Both the position numbers and the translations under genes were made by a program. A model generated the notes under the pieces. That model searched no databases and was not told where the DNA came from. It saw nothing but the letters and a program-made list of their open reading frames with translations. From contig NC_044585.1 in the NCBI RefSeq assembly GCF_901933205.1, forward strand, positions 8,556,001-8,620,000: DNA of 64,000 nt. The letters run 5' to 3'. Source of the stretch: Camarhynchus parvulus. Taxonomy: Eukaryota > Chordata > Aves > Passeriformes > Thraupidae. Every line of letters starts with the position of its first letter. The stretch's first letter is position 1. Positions 24,701 to 39,700 of the stretch are shown here, one piece after another.

Positions 24701-27700
24701 GCCTTTGAAACACAAAAGGGCTGGTAGAGCACTGTGCCCTCCCTCACCCCACAAACAGATGGGGGAGAGGCCAGGGCAGCGCTTCATAACTCCTGCAGAT
24801 TGAAAAATGCAGGGAATAAATGAATGGATTAAGGCAAGGAAAGCAGAGTTCAGCTCTTGCATAAGTGGATTCAGCTCTGATGACTTCCCTCCATCCCCAG
24901 AAGTGCTGCTGGGGGCTTTGGGCTGGGGCAGAGCTCTCCTAGAGAGGCGTGGGCGGTTGCAGCTCCTCTCAGTATTAACTCTGTTTATCATGGCTGCTCC
25001 CACCATGGCCCCCACGCTCTGCCAGGCTTTCCCCTCTCCCCATGCTGGGTCAGCTGAGGTAATGACATTTGTGCCCAACACAGTAATTTTAGCTCTCAGT
25101 GGCTCTGCACGTGGCTCTGGCATCAGTCACTGCCCTGAGGCCAAGCCTGACCAATGCTGGGAGAAAAAACCCTTCCTCTGTCATCTCCACCCACACTCCC
25201 TACCACAGACAGGAGTAAAACAGAAGCTCAAAAATAGTGAGGGGGAAAAAAGGGTGCTAGCTAGCAGTACCAAACTGTTCACAGAAACAGGAGATGGCAG
25301 GCAAGGTATGTGTTCACACATTTCAGTACCACCCAGGTATCTCTCTGTGAAGCCCTAGGCCTTGCTGGGGCAGGAATTTGAACCCAAGATCAGAGAATGA
25401 TGGCAAGCATCTCTCATCCTTGTTTGTGCTGGAGGAGCTGCCTTTCCATCCCTGATGCTAGAATGGTTTGTGCACCATCTCAGGCTGACACAGGAGGAGG
25501 TCACCAGGACCCTGAAGGGATGCAGTCAGACTGAGCCTCAGGTGGAGCCTCCCATCAAAAGAGGTGTCCCTTGGAAGCACATTGTGTAATGGAATAACCC
25601 AAAGACACCACAGCAAGCAGCCTCCTGAAAAATGCATTAGTGCTGGAGTCCTGCAGCCCTGCAGTGTTTTCATCTTCATTTATTTATCTGTGACATGTAA
25701 AGCTCTCATTCAAAATGAGTCCATTTCCCAGCTATGACTTTAACCTTGGTTCTAAAGCAAGAAACAGGTACATCAACTCATGGACTTCAGATGGCACAAC
25801 ACAGATGAAGAGGGTGCAGATTAACAGCCTGTTTGTTTCCTCTTACCTCCCATGTCCAAAGCTTTGCTACCCTTCAGTATTATTTTCTAGGACCATCTTT
25901 TAAACATGAGCACAAATCTGCCTCCTTGCCCCCACGACCTGAATGTACTTTGCCATGCAAACCAGCACAATGAATGTTAATTGTTTAGAACAGCACCATT
26001 AAAATTGTGAAGCCTTTGGGCTTCTGCTCCATGGGCTCCCCAGAATGCTCAGAATTGCATCTCCTCAGCTGGAGCAGCAGCAGTGCTTCCCCACTCCATT
26101 CCCAAGACAAAACACTTTCCCTGGCCATGGCAAGGAAGTGTGTGCCAGCCTGCATAGCCCCAAGGAAAATGAAACCAAATCCTGGCACTGCTGCAGTCTG
26201 AGAAGGAGGTCTCTGGAGTAGTTTTGTGTTTCATCCTGTGCTGGCAGGGCATTCAAGGAGTTTATTCATGTTTACTCAGGAATAGCACAGATTGCAGCCC
26301 ATGCTAAAGAGACAAACTGACTTTGGAAAGAGGGAATTGTCATTTACACAAAGGCCAGTTCAGATCTGACTTCCACAGCAAGAAAAACAATCACCTTGGA
26401 TCTGAATTTTGGAAGAATTTGGTAGTTCAAAAGTGCAGGTAAATGAAAATGGCAAATGCAGACTGTGAAGGACTCAAAGGACTAATCCCTACAAGAACAG
26501 ACATGCTCTCCTCTTACAGCTGAGTTCAATTTTCCCCTTCCCTGCACCACGAGCCAAACAACAGCAGGGCAGTGGGATCAACACAAGAAAACTTCTTAGT
26601 TTTATGGATTAATTTCTCATTTAGTAAGAGAGGCTACCTCAAAGGTGAGCAGCCATGTTTTGGGCTGTGTAGGAAAAACAGAAGCTCTACTCTCTGCTCA
26701 CATAGACTGGCTCCAACTTTGCAGTCACATTTTTGCTTTAAATTGTTTGTTTTTAGGTGTTTTACTCCATCACACCCTCTGGTTCAGTCCAAGTGCCCCA
26801 GAGATAATCCTGGTAGAAATTTGTGTCTTCTCCTCAAATCAAAAAAGGAAGTAATTAAAGGGAAATTAACTGCATATCACAAGTCATTGATAAGAGCTCC
26901 AGCTTCTTGACAGTTCCTTTCAGTTATCTCTTGGAGCTGTCTGAACTGATAAGGGAAAAGAAAAATCCATATACAGCAACCCAATGAACTTCCTGCATAT
27001 ATGGCTGCATTAGCAGCTCTGCCAACTGGAAGATAACTTTCTGGTTAAAAAAGGCCATCCATATTTTAGATACACAATCTGGAACTTCAGTCCTGTCTCT
27101 GTACCAGGCTGAGGTTTTTAGAGCCAGGACGAGCTTCTGCTTTCAGAGCTCAGAAATGAAAAGGAAAGACCACAGCAACAAAACCAAAATACCCTGACAA
27201 ATCACAGCAGCGAGGTAACATACACCCTGCTGGGATGAGAGCAGCTCTCTTCCCCCTGGAAACTGCAGCAGTGTCCATTTCCAGGGAGGTGATAGTGTTT
27301 CCCCCAAGAGCAGGATGGACACAAGCAGTTGCTGCCCTGACACGTGAGAAAAGGGAATGTGATCCTCAGTCAGGTGTGGCAGGTTCCAGCAGAGCTGCAG
27401 CCTGGCTGATCCCAGAGTTGCCTTGAGTCCCTCCCAAGGCTCTCAGCCTCAGGGCAGCCACGTGTGCAGCAGCACCTCTAGCTGGCTCTTGGAATCACCA
27501 ACAGCCCTGAATTTGGGCACTGTAGGAGGATAAGGTCTGCAGAGAGACAGGACACCCCAGCCCTGGCTGTCTGCTGCTGCCCGACTTTCCCGGGGCCACA
27601 TCACTGCTGGGCTCAGGAATGGGGAAAGGCAGGAGGCCAAATATTTCAGTCACCTCCCCAAGTGACAAGCCAGGAGCATGCAAGGACAGGTGTAAACACA

Positions 27701-30700
27701 GAGTAAACAAGTGCCTACAAACATTGACACTGGAAAAATTCTTACTTGGGCATCAGCATCTTGTTTTTCTCATAGAAGAGGCGGAGATCCTGTGGGCTGC
27801 TGGCCTGTGGGGGAGAAAGAAAGCAGCACATGAAGCAGTTGACAATGAAGAAAAGGGATTAGCATCTTTATTTCACTGTAGCTCTGAAGAGCAGAGGCTC
27901 TTTTTAATTGCTGGACCAGCACAGACAATGCAGCTTGCTTTAGACTGAAAAGGCAGCCCTGTGCTGCAGTGAAAATACACTATTCCAACCTGCTGCCCTT
28001 TTGTCCCTGACCTGGTTCTGTCCTGCTCTGCCCTTCCACAGGCTGAGCTTTACTGCAGTGGGCTCTGATGCTCAGGTTTGAGCTGGCCTAATAGCCTCAC
28101 CCAGGAGACAAAATAATTGTAGATGTGAGGAGCCCCAAATGATGAATGGCAGCTCCTGCTGAGAACATGGATTAATGCTGCAGGGCATTTAGAAAAGGGG
28201 CAGGGAGCTTGTTGATGGGCAAGGGATCTGTGAAGAGCCTAGGAACATGGAGAAACAGCAACTGAATTAGGATTTTCTACTTTAGTTCCAGGAAGCCAGA
28301 AGGTCTCAAGCCACAGCACTATTTTATTTGTGCAGTAATAAACACAACTGTGGGGGATGTTGATGACAAGATTCCAAATTCTGAGAGATGGGATTAAAAA
28401 AAAGGTGGGGGCTAGGCACAAGAGGTTTACAGCTGAGGTTAAAAATAAAATCACCATCAGACAAGCACAGACACATAAAAATCCCCTAATATAAATTCTC
28501 CACTTGTTTTCATGCAATGAATAATAAAGGCCAGTAAATTAACCCTAGAGTCTCAAGCTTTTCTGCTTAGGCAAAGTTGCTTTATTAAAGGCAGAGCAGG
28601 CTGGCTGCACGACACAGACATGAAGGCACATAAACAGGGCAGGAAGATCAGAGGGATTCATCTGCAATCAATTATTAGTGCAGCAGAGTGTGTAGGAAAA
28701 TGTGAATGAGGAGGCAACAGGCAGCTTCTCCTGATGTTCAGGGCAGGCTCAAAAACCCCTTGAGCCTTCCACCTGCTTCTGTTTCTAAGTTAGAAGCATT
28801 TAAGGTCAATTAAGATGCTTAAAATGGCAAATCAGACAGGCCAATCTGCAGATGGCCATCAAAATACCACTAACACTGCATGGCTGCAAAAGCAGCCACA
28901 TAAGATGCTGTTTCAACACCACCTACTCCCTCTGGCTGCAGATGAAAATTAAGGATAACTGAGAGCTCAGTAAAAAAACCTCAAAAGAAACCAAAGGTAG
29001 TCTCAAAAGCTGATAGTATCAACACAGTTGTGTAGTATTCATCAGGGCAGTTTTTTATACAGCCTTACCAACAGAAGCTACACCAAAAGAACACCAGAAT
29101 TAAAGCAGAGCACCTTGTTACACAGATGTCAAACTGCATCATAATTTCCAGCTGCTGCCACTCAAATTGATTCAGGAAAACTCCATTTTACACCTTCCCT
29201 TGGCAGATCTTGGAATGTAATTAGATTAATATTTGGCAAACTTTAGGGAAGCAAGCATACACACTGCACCAAATATCCTGGCCACATTGCCCAGAGTGAT
29301 GACAAATATTCCTGACAGACAAAGTAAAAGGAGGGGCAGAACTCCAGCCCAGGGAGGGAAGGGCTCATTCACTTCAGAGAGATACAAGCCTTGGCTGTTT
29401 GCTCTGGTCATTTCCTGTTGCAACAGCTCAATTGTTTCACAAATACAATGAAGCTCTGATCTACTTCAAACACTGTTTTGTCAGAAATTTTCCTGGCAAT
29501 AAAGAGGGAGTATATTTAAATCAGCACATATATGCAGACCAGTTCATTAGAGAAGGTTTCCAAGCACTGGCTTGGACAGAAACAAAGTTCTCAATGAAGT
29601 TTTCCTCCTCTTTGTACAAATTCAAGAGATGCCCCTGCAGGGATGCTGTCCCTCCACGTTCTGCTGTCTCAGTACCAGCCCCACTGGCTCTGCAGGGACC
29701 CTGCCAGGCTCCTCCCCACCCAGACCACCCTCCCTCCCTTGGGCTGTCCCTGAGCCTGTGATTCAAGGCTGGTCCCACAGCAGATACCAGGGGAAGAGAG
29801 TCATTCTAGTGAGTGCCCAGCACAGACAGCCAGGGATCACCATTAATTTGGTAAAACCACCTGCAGCTTCATGTAACTTCATTATTAATTGACTGAGTCA
29901 CACAGTTCTGCTCCCAGTAACCTGTCCACTGCTCTCTGGCTATCATACAGTTCATAAAGCAATAGGACTCTCAGCCACTTTGCTCAGCTCTCTTTCAATA
30001 AATAGTGCTTCTCTAAGAATCATGGACAAAAAAACAACTCATGTTTGTAATACAGTAAAAATGTCACTTGAATTCCCTCATCTAGGAAGCTAAGAACTTA
30101 AACTGAAATTTGCCTTCCAGGCAGATACACCCTGCCCAAGAAAAACACCAGAGGCACCAAACAGCCACACCACTCAAGGTACACAGAGCCAGCTTACTAC
30201 CTGTGGGCCAGCACCCACCTATCAGAACCAGGGATGCAGAACAGCTCAGCTTTCCCTAGAGCCAGGAGGGCACCCCAGCACGCCAGTTCACACCCTCAGT
30301 CCCCCTCTCATGCCACTAGGAGCAGCTGTATTTTGGTTTTGTCTATCCTTTCTATATATAGAGGCAACCGGGCAAATTCAATCCTGCCACTCTGTTACTT
30401 TGTCCTGAGCAGCAGTGGAAATATGTTGAGCCAACAAAGGCATTCAGCAGAACCCTGCCAAATCCCCTTCAGTGCTGGCTGCTGGCAATGAATTGCATGT
30501 GAAAAGCAGGCAGGGTGGTGCTTCCAAAAGCACTCAGCAGTGGATTTGTCACGCTTGGGCCATGGCTGGATGCAAAAGCCCAACGTTCAGGCAGAAGAGG
30601 GCCAGAGACTTTCACACCTTCCCTGTCTATCCAACACTCCATAGCAGGTCTATGGTATTGCTCTGCTCTTTGAATCCTTGCCTTGGGGATTTAGAGGTGA

Positions 30701-33700
30701 AGAAAGGGGATTTGGTTATGTTAGAAAGAAAAAATAAGTAAGTAATGTTGTTTCTAGCTCAGCAGCTCTAGGGAAAAGCTTGAAAAACTTATGAAAATGT
30801 TTTCTGATATTTTAAGACTCCCACAACTAAGTGGCTGGCATTCAGAGGACTTGAAGGCCCAAGGACCAGAAACAAGCAAACAGAAAAAAACAACCCCTGA
30901 ACCTTTTTCTTTAGCAGTCCATGGATTTCTCCCTACTGCCAACAGAGCATGGTAAGACCCACAAACACTGGTCCATAAGGCAGTGGTCCATTGACTACAG
31001 CAACAAGTCACCCACTGCACCCAGTCTCAGCACAATTACCCACCAGTTCCAGGAATTCCTGTTCCCATGAACACAGGGCACTCCAAAGGAACAGAGCTGG
31101 GAACAGAAGAGCAAGCTGCCTAACAAATACACCAGGGGTTCAAATTCCTGGCATAAAATCCAGCCTTTCCTGGTGTTCCTCAAGGCCATTTCACAACATA
31201 GCAGTTGCTGTAAGTGATACATAATCCCAGTACTTATGCAGACAGAATTAACTCAGAGTTAAAGCAGTGAACTTGGTACACCAGACTTAGAAATTAATTT
31301 TTCACCTAACAGCTAGCTGGGATGAGAACATAAACATGCAGGTTAACTATTTCAGAGCTGCAGAAAAACTTGCATTAATTTTCTTGTCAACTCCCTGCTC
31401 TTTGTCTCACTCTCCCCCAGACTCAGGGTACCATGTCCATAGAAAGCTCAAGATTCCTGCAAGGGCTCAGACAACCAGGTTTCAGGGTGTTTAGCAGGAT
31501 CTGATGTCCCACTGCCACTGCCAGAGCCAGCTCTGACACAACCTGCTCGTGCTCAGTGGGGTGTCTGCTTACCAAGAGCTGCCCAGATTTAAAAGGGGTC
31601 ACACAACAGAAGCCACCAGAAATATCAGTGTGATTCCTCCCACACAGAGGGAAAAAAAAAAAAAGAAAGAGGAGATTGAGGTCATTTAACTAATCATATT
31701 TAAAACACCATCTGACAAGGACTAGATTGGTTTTGGATTGTTTTAGACCTTGTGTAAATTTTTCTTCTCTTGCCTCCAGCTTTGCTTTTGGTTGTCACTT
31801 GTTTACACAGCCAGCACCACCTCACAGTGGGCATGGGGTCCCAAACTTTTCAACTCAGGTATGGACAAGAATAAACCACTACACTCCCCAGGCCCTTCCC
31901 AGGTGTGGTCAGCAGGAGCAGGAAATGCACTGTTCAAGTCCTGTCCTCAGCGACAGAAATGCAGAGATGTGAGTGCAGACCACTTATTAGGCAAGGCAAA
32001 TTAACAATTCCACATTAATACAGAGCTCAGCAAATCTGTTTATAGGGATTATGAATCCCATTAATCTCATCCCTATGGCAGTCTCACTGTTTTGTTTATG
32101 GCCATGTTTAATACAAAAAGCTCCTTAAGAAAGCTTCACCAGCCATCCTACCAACTGTTCACATCTGAGCATCAGCAGCTTCTTTCTTCTCTGCGTGCAG
32201 CGAGGCATGGAAGGGACAGGAATGGCTCTGGGAAATCGCCTTGGGTGACCCAGCTATAGTTAATTTTAACTCTGAGACAGCCAGAAATCACATTCATGCA
32301 CATGCACATTGCTGTCTTGATTTACAAGCACTCTCAGGATTGACAGCTGCCTCAGCCTTTCCACACATTTGATCTTTTTTCCATCTAACCCATTTCCCCG
32401 AAGCCCTATTTTATTTTTAGGCAGCTCATTCCTCCTCATGCAGATAACACTGGAGTCCTCTTTGCATCCTCCTGAAGGTGCCTCCTTGGCTCAGGCAGTG
32501 GCAGCTACAGCACCCAAACTCAGAATGTTTCATGAGCTCCAGATTCCCATGGGAATCTCAGCTAGACAGAGAAGAGGGGCTGTCTTTGCCAGCCTGGAAG
32601 GGAAGGCACAGTGAGGATTTAGCCTGAAGAGGTTCACTCAGAAATCCAGGTCCTGGCTTCCCTGTACAACTGGGTCTGCTGGTGGCACTCTGTGGAATCT
32701 GCCTGTTTCCTTCCCACCCACTGGTAATGCCTCCCAAAAGCTCATGGTGCTCAATCACCTCTGTCCCCTACCCTGCTCTTCTCCTAAAAGCTCATTCCTG
32801 CTCATGGTGTCCCAATCACCTCTATCCCCTACCCCTCTCTTCTCCTAAAAGCCCTGTAAACACCAGCTTCATGCCTGCTCAGTGCCCATCAGCAAATTCT
32901 TACAACACAGTCATGCCGACAAGGACAGAAGGGCAGTTAACCTTTAACCAGCTTCCCCCTGGACAGGCTTCTTTCACCTGCATCTCAAGCTGGAAGGCAA
33001 TTTGTGACATGCATGGCCAAAACAAATAGATAGGGCACAAGGAACCATCTGGGCTGAGCTCCTCTCTCTCCCTGATCAAACACATCCACAGCTGCTACTG
33101 CAGTCACAAACAGGGCCTGGCATTTTGTTTCCAAATACAACCTCCAAAAGAGGAAAGGGTGTGGGGAAAAGTGAAATAGAGAAACCAGTAACCCCCATTC
33201 CCAGCCCAACAGATGTTTATGGACAGAGTTATCTAATGAGGCAAGCACAAAACCAGGTCAGGAACTGCTGGGCAGGGACTGAAGTGTCCCTTCACTGCCC
33301 ACTCCAAGGCAGGGCATTGCCATGCCTCCATCAGAGACAAAGAACCCCTAAGATAAAGTCACCCCATTAAACAGTAATTAAATCATTTGAACGAGTAGGT
33401 ATCAAGGTGCCTTTAATAACTAAAAGGAACCAAGATACAAGGGAGAATCTGTGCCAGGCTCTCCTATGCATGTAGTCAAAGCTTGCTTTTTCCTCCCCTC
33501 CATTTTCTTCTTAACACACAAATATTTATTTTCTTTCATCCTAACAGTCCTTTTCTCCTCTCAAACAAAGATACCAGCACTGATGACAAGTGGATGCAGC
33601 CAGTAAAGAGAAGCCATTCAGAAGTTTCAGTGCATTTTGTAGGGGTTTATAAAAAAAGTAACATGCAGAGGAAATGAAGTCTTGCTCTAAATACGGGGGA

Positions 33701-36700
33701 AGCTGGTGGACAGAATATAAAGCATTGGAGTGGAAGATTCTTATAGCAGCAGGGAAAAAATTACCCTGAAGGAAAAAAGTGTTCTTGGCTTTAGACAAAA
33801 CCAAAACATACCATTAGTTTACTCCTGTATTTGCCCACTCTTTCCTGCAACAGAGTCAGAACTCACTTTATCCTCCCTGATGATGTAACTGCATAAACAT
33901 TCCAGGTCTTGTGTGAAACCTTAAAGAGCTGTGGAACTAAAGCTCATAAAGTCCTTCACTTCATAAAATTTGCCTTATTACTTGAGCATACATTTCCCTC
34001 TGACTGATTTCTTTTGTGCTATTTGTTTTTATTTTATTTCCTTTTTATTAATTTTTGGGGGTTTGTTGGGGATTTTTCCCATTTTGTTAGGGAATCAGGA
34101 TAAAGATATGTCAGGACATAAGAAGAGAGGACCAGAAAGCAAGGGGGCAAATAATCTGACAAATACAATACTTTGAAAGAGTAATTTCAAGGGAGAGTCT
34201 GCTGATCTCATTTGGAGATTGAAGAAGTAAAGTAGTACACAGTGTGGCTAACAACAAAAAAAAATACATTGAGTCTATATGAATTCCAGCTATTGAAAAT
34301 GAAAAATATGTGAAGTAATTCTGAAGCAACAGGAGTAAGGCTGTGGTGAATTCTCCACCATTCTAAAAAAAATAAAAAATCAGAGAATACTGCTCACAAA
34401 GGATATGCTGCAGCTCATCCAGAAGTTATGGCACTAAGTACAGGGTGGAGCTTTACAGGGCTGTGTTATATTTGGAGGGGTTTGGATCTGATGAACATAA
34501 ACATTTCATGCTGGAAGAGACTGCTGTGAGATGACAGATAAGAACCTTTTGATATTATCCCACTTAACTGCTCTGAAAACCAAGTTGATTTAGCTGCAAT
34601 ACACTACTTAACCAAACCATCCTGAACATTAACTTGCAATTACAATCTTTCTTATAGTCCTTCTATATCCCACAGAATTATAATTATAAATTATACGCTG
34701 ACTACAGTTGTAAATAGAAACTGATTTTCTAAGTGTAGGCCTAAAAAAACCCCACTGCTTTAACTGATTGATGGTAATTTTCTCAATAAGTGAGCCTTCT
34801 TAAGCTCCTAGAACTGGGAAATACATTTTAATGAGAGACAGCCCAGAGGAGAGTCATATTCTAGTAACACAACCAGAATTACAACATATAAAGCACAATA
34901 CTCTCAAGGTGTTAGCCAGACCTTCTTGGGGCTGGATCTATGGGAGTTGATATTAGAGATGACAGAAGCCTTAGAGTAACCAGATTAGCAGGAAAAAATA
35001 AGAGACTAAAAAGGCAGGAGAGAGTAATAAACATCAAATTTAAGCAACTCACCTGAAAGGGAGCCTTTCCTGTTAGACACTGATAAATGATGGTTCCTAT
35101 ACTCCAGAGGTCAGCTTTGGCATCATAGTGTTGGGACATAATGACTTCTGGTGCCTTTTGGGGAGAAAAGAGAAATTTCTTTTATAAAAAGGAAGTAGTT
35201 TTGGTGGCTTTTTGTTTTGTTTTTTTATCAACTCCAAGAGATAAGTCATTATTATGCTATAAAACCTCTTGAGCTAGATTCCCCATAAACCATGGAAGAT
35301 TTACTCCCAATAAGACTGTAACACTACATTGAAAGGGTCACTTCCCTATTTAAGTGGGGGAAGCATAGACTTTCATTCAGAAGACAAAAATACATCCTAA
35401 TACTGTGTATTTTGGGCAAACTGAGTACTTCCCCTTCTCCCAGTGTACCATTTTCTGCTGAATCTACCAGAAGAAACCCCACTGAAATCAAACATATCTT
35501 CTCAGCCAAAGCAAGGGCAAGACCCAGAGCAGCAAAGGCTCCCACTGCACAGGTAAACTCCAGCCTCCATGCTGAGCTGCACCACTTGGGCTTCCCTCAT
35601 TTAGCCCAAGATGGCAGCACATTAATTCAGCTCCAGGGCCTGGTGCCAAGGTCACGGTTTGGGCTCAAAGGCAGCGTTCCAGTCCAACAGCTTGAGCCCT
35701 GCTGTGCCTCAGACTCTGGTTTCTAATCCCACATTGTGCCCTCAGCTGCTCCCTCCCAAAGCTGGAGACAGTGCAAGCCCCCAGAGCCCCTGGCTCAGCA
35801 GGCAGAGCCTCAGGAGCAGCAGCAGAGGAGGGACAGGAGGGCGGGCTGGCTAATCCCTCGTGTTTATAACTACAGATTTCATTGCACTGCTGCCAGCATG
35901 GAACAGGATCAATTTTTTAGCTCTGTTATTAGTAAAGGCCACACGTAATGGAAAAAAAAATGGCAACAAGTAAATTGTGGACAGGAGCTTGGTCTGTCCC
36001 TAAGGGAAGGAGGCATGACACCAAAAAAAGCCAAAGCAGCAGGACAAGAACTGCACAAGGGGGTTTCAAGTCTTGCCATGGCATGGATCATACTGGGGTT
36101 CAAACACAAAGCTCCTTTTGGTAGGGGTAAAATAATTTTCTGTTTTTTAAAAAGAGCAAAATGAAATAAAGCAGCAATAGGCTGTGAGCTAAAGCAAGGA
36201 ATAAAGTCCTGCCTTGCCAGCAGATGCTCCCATGGCTCCTGCACAAGACCTACAACAGCAGTAGGGAAAGACTTCCAAACCCTCCCTAAATCCCAACTGA
36301 ACCCTCCCTTCCCATCTTCCTTCAGACCCATCAATAAACAGAGAACAATATGAAACATTGAGATTTCTTGTAACATCCAGTGTTGTTTAAAATAAAAATC
36401 AAAAACAAATAGAAAAAAACTATCATCACTAGTTTCCTCCAGCCCTTGCAGAAAATAAGCTGGGTGTTTTCAATTACTTTCACAAGAGACTCCAAAAGAA
36501 AAAGTATCACGAAAAATAGACAACTCAGGAAACTCTCACAGGAGAGGAGAGTTACATCATCTTCACATATAGCATAGCTCAAATAAACATCAGGCTTCAA
36601 ATAAGGGAGAGAGAGGAAGTGTGTTTTGCTTGGGCTAGTTCTGTGGAGCAGAGTACCAGATGCACTAGGCCTGTGCAGTGCAGCACAGTCCAGCCTAACC

Positions 36701-39700
36701 CTGCCCAAAGACTACAGACAAAAAACTTAAGCGTGGATTAGACAGTGTTTGAAATGAGGCGCCTTTTACCCCAGGGCACCTGTAAAAACTTCAACCTAAA
36801 TTGACTCACATCATCTTTTTACTTTGAGCTCAGACACCCACGTCCCCAGGAACTATTACAAGTCTGGTTATGACATTTTTATTTCTGTCTGGTTTTCTCA
36901 TTTTTCCTTTCACTGACTTGATGTGACACCGAGACCTTGACTACTGCCATGACCACAAATAAGAGATCACCTCATCACCCCCTGATCCCAGAGTGGGAAG
37001 TACAAAGAGGGTAAAAGGGATCAGTTTGGTTTCTTACACACATCAGTTTCACAGTCTAAGCAGCCATCCTGAAAGCATGGTTTATCCACATCTCACCTGG
37101 AAGTTACATGACAGCACAGGCATCGGCTGTCTGGCATTACCAGCAGCCAGAACTTCAGGACTGTGCTGGTTTCAGGCAAGTAAACAAAATTTCACCTCTG
37201 GGGAAAAGACTAGATAAAAGCAAAGCCTTGCTTTTGGGGAGTAAAGCAGGCACCACACAGAAAATCCTCTAGAAAAGTCACACTTACCATGTACATGGGT
37301 GAGCCACACAATGTTGCTGCCATCATATTGTTCTGCAGGTACCGGGCAAACCCAAAGTCAGCTGCAAAGAGAAACAGAGGCAGGTCAGGAGCAGACACCA
37401 GCTCTGGAGAGCCTGCACCTTCTCCAGTTCATTCTTCCTACTTTACCTTCACTTCCCATCAATCCTTGCAACCTCTATCCCATCTTAGTAAGACTATGAC
37501 AGCTGTTCTTGAGCAGGAGCATCCTTGTGCTAGTTATTAATGCACAGTACAGACACCACAAAAGTACCCAGATGAACAAACTCCCATCTCTCTTTCAGGG
37601 ATCAGAACCCATTTGCCTGCACTCTGAAATGTCAGCTGGGAAGGCTCTCCTGACTTCAGTGAGAATGTGCCAGTTCAAAACCAGCCAGGTCATCTGCTGC
37701 TGTCTCAGCCTTTCATTTGGGGAACTGAAAGTCGCCTTCCATTGAAAAGGCTGCAATGTGAAACACATCCAGGAGGAACCACTACTCACCACTACACACA
37801 TTTCTAAACCAGCCCTACCAAAATGAGTCTTGTTCTGTTCCTTTAGAAGAGTACCAACTGTGCTAACCCCAGCACTAGGACAGATAACTGAGCCACAGTT
37901 CACTTAGCAAGTAGAAGAGCCAGGAACAAGGAATACCAAGAGGAATTACCTCTGCAGGTTACTGGGCATCTGATCATATGACACTGAGATGTTCTCTCAA
38001 GGTTACCAGATATTTCAAGCTAGGACATTGACACAGCTGTTTACACTGTCATCTGTCACTACTGAACTGGTACAGCCAGGTTCTCCCTGGACCATGCACT
38101 CCTCAGGGAGCACAAGGAGGGTTGCAGGTTACATCACACCCAGAGCAGTTGTGCCCACAGCCCTCCTGCCTGTTTGCAGCTCCCAATCCCTTCTTTACAG
38201 ATATTAACTCTGCACTTGACAAAAAAAAAACAAAACAAAAAACCACATCAAAATGCTTCAGTTGAACAAGCAGCAACATTTCAAACTTTTCCACAGGAAA
38301 TTATTTCCCAGCTGAAGGAAAGCACTAACACTTTCCCCACAGCACAGGGTTAAGGTGAAGAACAGTTTTACCTAATTGGTGTCAGCTTCAGCTCTGAGTT
38401 GTAACATAGCCAAAAGCCCACATGTGAGGGTGATGTCATCTTATTTTTGAGGGACTGCAGGGAATATGTGTGCTCTGTAACTGGATTTCTGGAGCACTCA
38501 TCCCAACTACTGGTGCATCTGTGCCACTTGCCTGATGTGCAGAATGGGAATTTCTTCAAGATGCAGCTGAGAAGCCTGTCTCTGGTTCAGGCTGAGAAAA
38601 CTCCCTCTTTTGGGTCTGCCTGACAACCCACTCTGAGGCAAGCCAGGAGAGCAACTAGTGTCAGGTCTTCAGACAACAACTTTTAACCTCAATACTGTTA
38701 AAAACTGAAGACAAAAGTCACAACTTCTGCTCATTTCTTGATAAGCCTGGAGATTACAAGCCAATTAGGGCAGGCTGCTGTTTGTTTTTACTGAGGGTGG
38801 CACCATTCAACTGAGAGCAGAGCAAGGCCTGCCCAATTCCTTTGTGTTAAATCTGTGTCCTGGCAGAGCAGAAAGCTTTTGCTCCTACTGCTTGCAGGCA
38901 GCTGAAGGCTGCATTTACCACAAGAGTTAAGAATGAGAAACATTAGGGTGTTTTTAAAGTGGAGAAAAGCTTTTCTCCTCCTAGACAGTTCTCCAAAGTC
39001 AGATGGAGGTTTCCATGTGTCCATCACCAAACTCCGGAGTGCTTAGGGTGACAGTGTAGCGGTGCCTTACCGATCTTTATGCGAATGTTGTTGGGATTTG
39101 ATTTCCTGCCCCCAGCATAGGAAAGGAGAATATTCTGGGGCTTCAGGTCCCGATGGATGATGCCCTTGCTGTGCAGCATTTTCATGGCACCTGCTATCTG
39201 CTGGAGGAAGAGCCTGATGGTGTCTTCACTAAGTGTCCGCATAGCTGGCAAGGAGGAAAGAAAAACAACCACAGATGAAAAACTTACAGTGCCAGTTCTC
39301 TGAGGAGCCCAGAGGGCAGAGTCTCACAGCAATTAACTCTAATTTGTCATTTTATTCCCACATATGATGTCTTTTCCCCACATACCATTTCTGAATGATT
39401 CCTACAGGCAACAAGGGAGAGCATTTGCATTCCCAGCTTATTCTGTGGTCAACGCTGTTTTCAGCCCCAAGTCTCTCACGGTGAACTCAGGCCAGCCCTG
39501 GGTGCTGAATCTGGGTTATTAACCGTGTCCAAAAGTGGCATCTGGTGAGGTTTAGGGCTTCCCTCAGCAAGAGCTGCCAGGCAGATCCAGGCAAACACCA
39601 GGCAGGGCTGTGGCTGCCTGGGAGCTGTGGTCAGCAGCAGCTGCATACCCAAGGTCAGAGCTTTATCACAAAGACTAGGTCTAAAGGTGGAGCTAAGAGG

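Larger units (their letters stand above)
27805..35052 (-). other. ULK1 intron 8
   Basis: 7.2 kb. It contains the 60-bp tandem duplication and a poly(A)-rich tract. Otherwise nothing recognised. Confidence 0.9.

Noticed and set aside
24807..25358. 183-codon plus-strand frame in intron 9
   Set aside because: Overlaps a minus-strand frame, low-complexity composition, no recognisable family or splice context.
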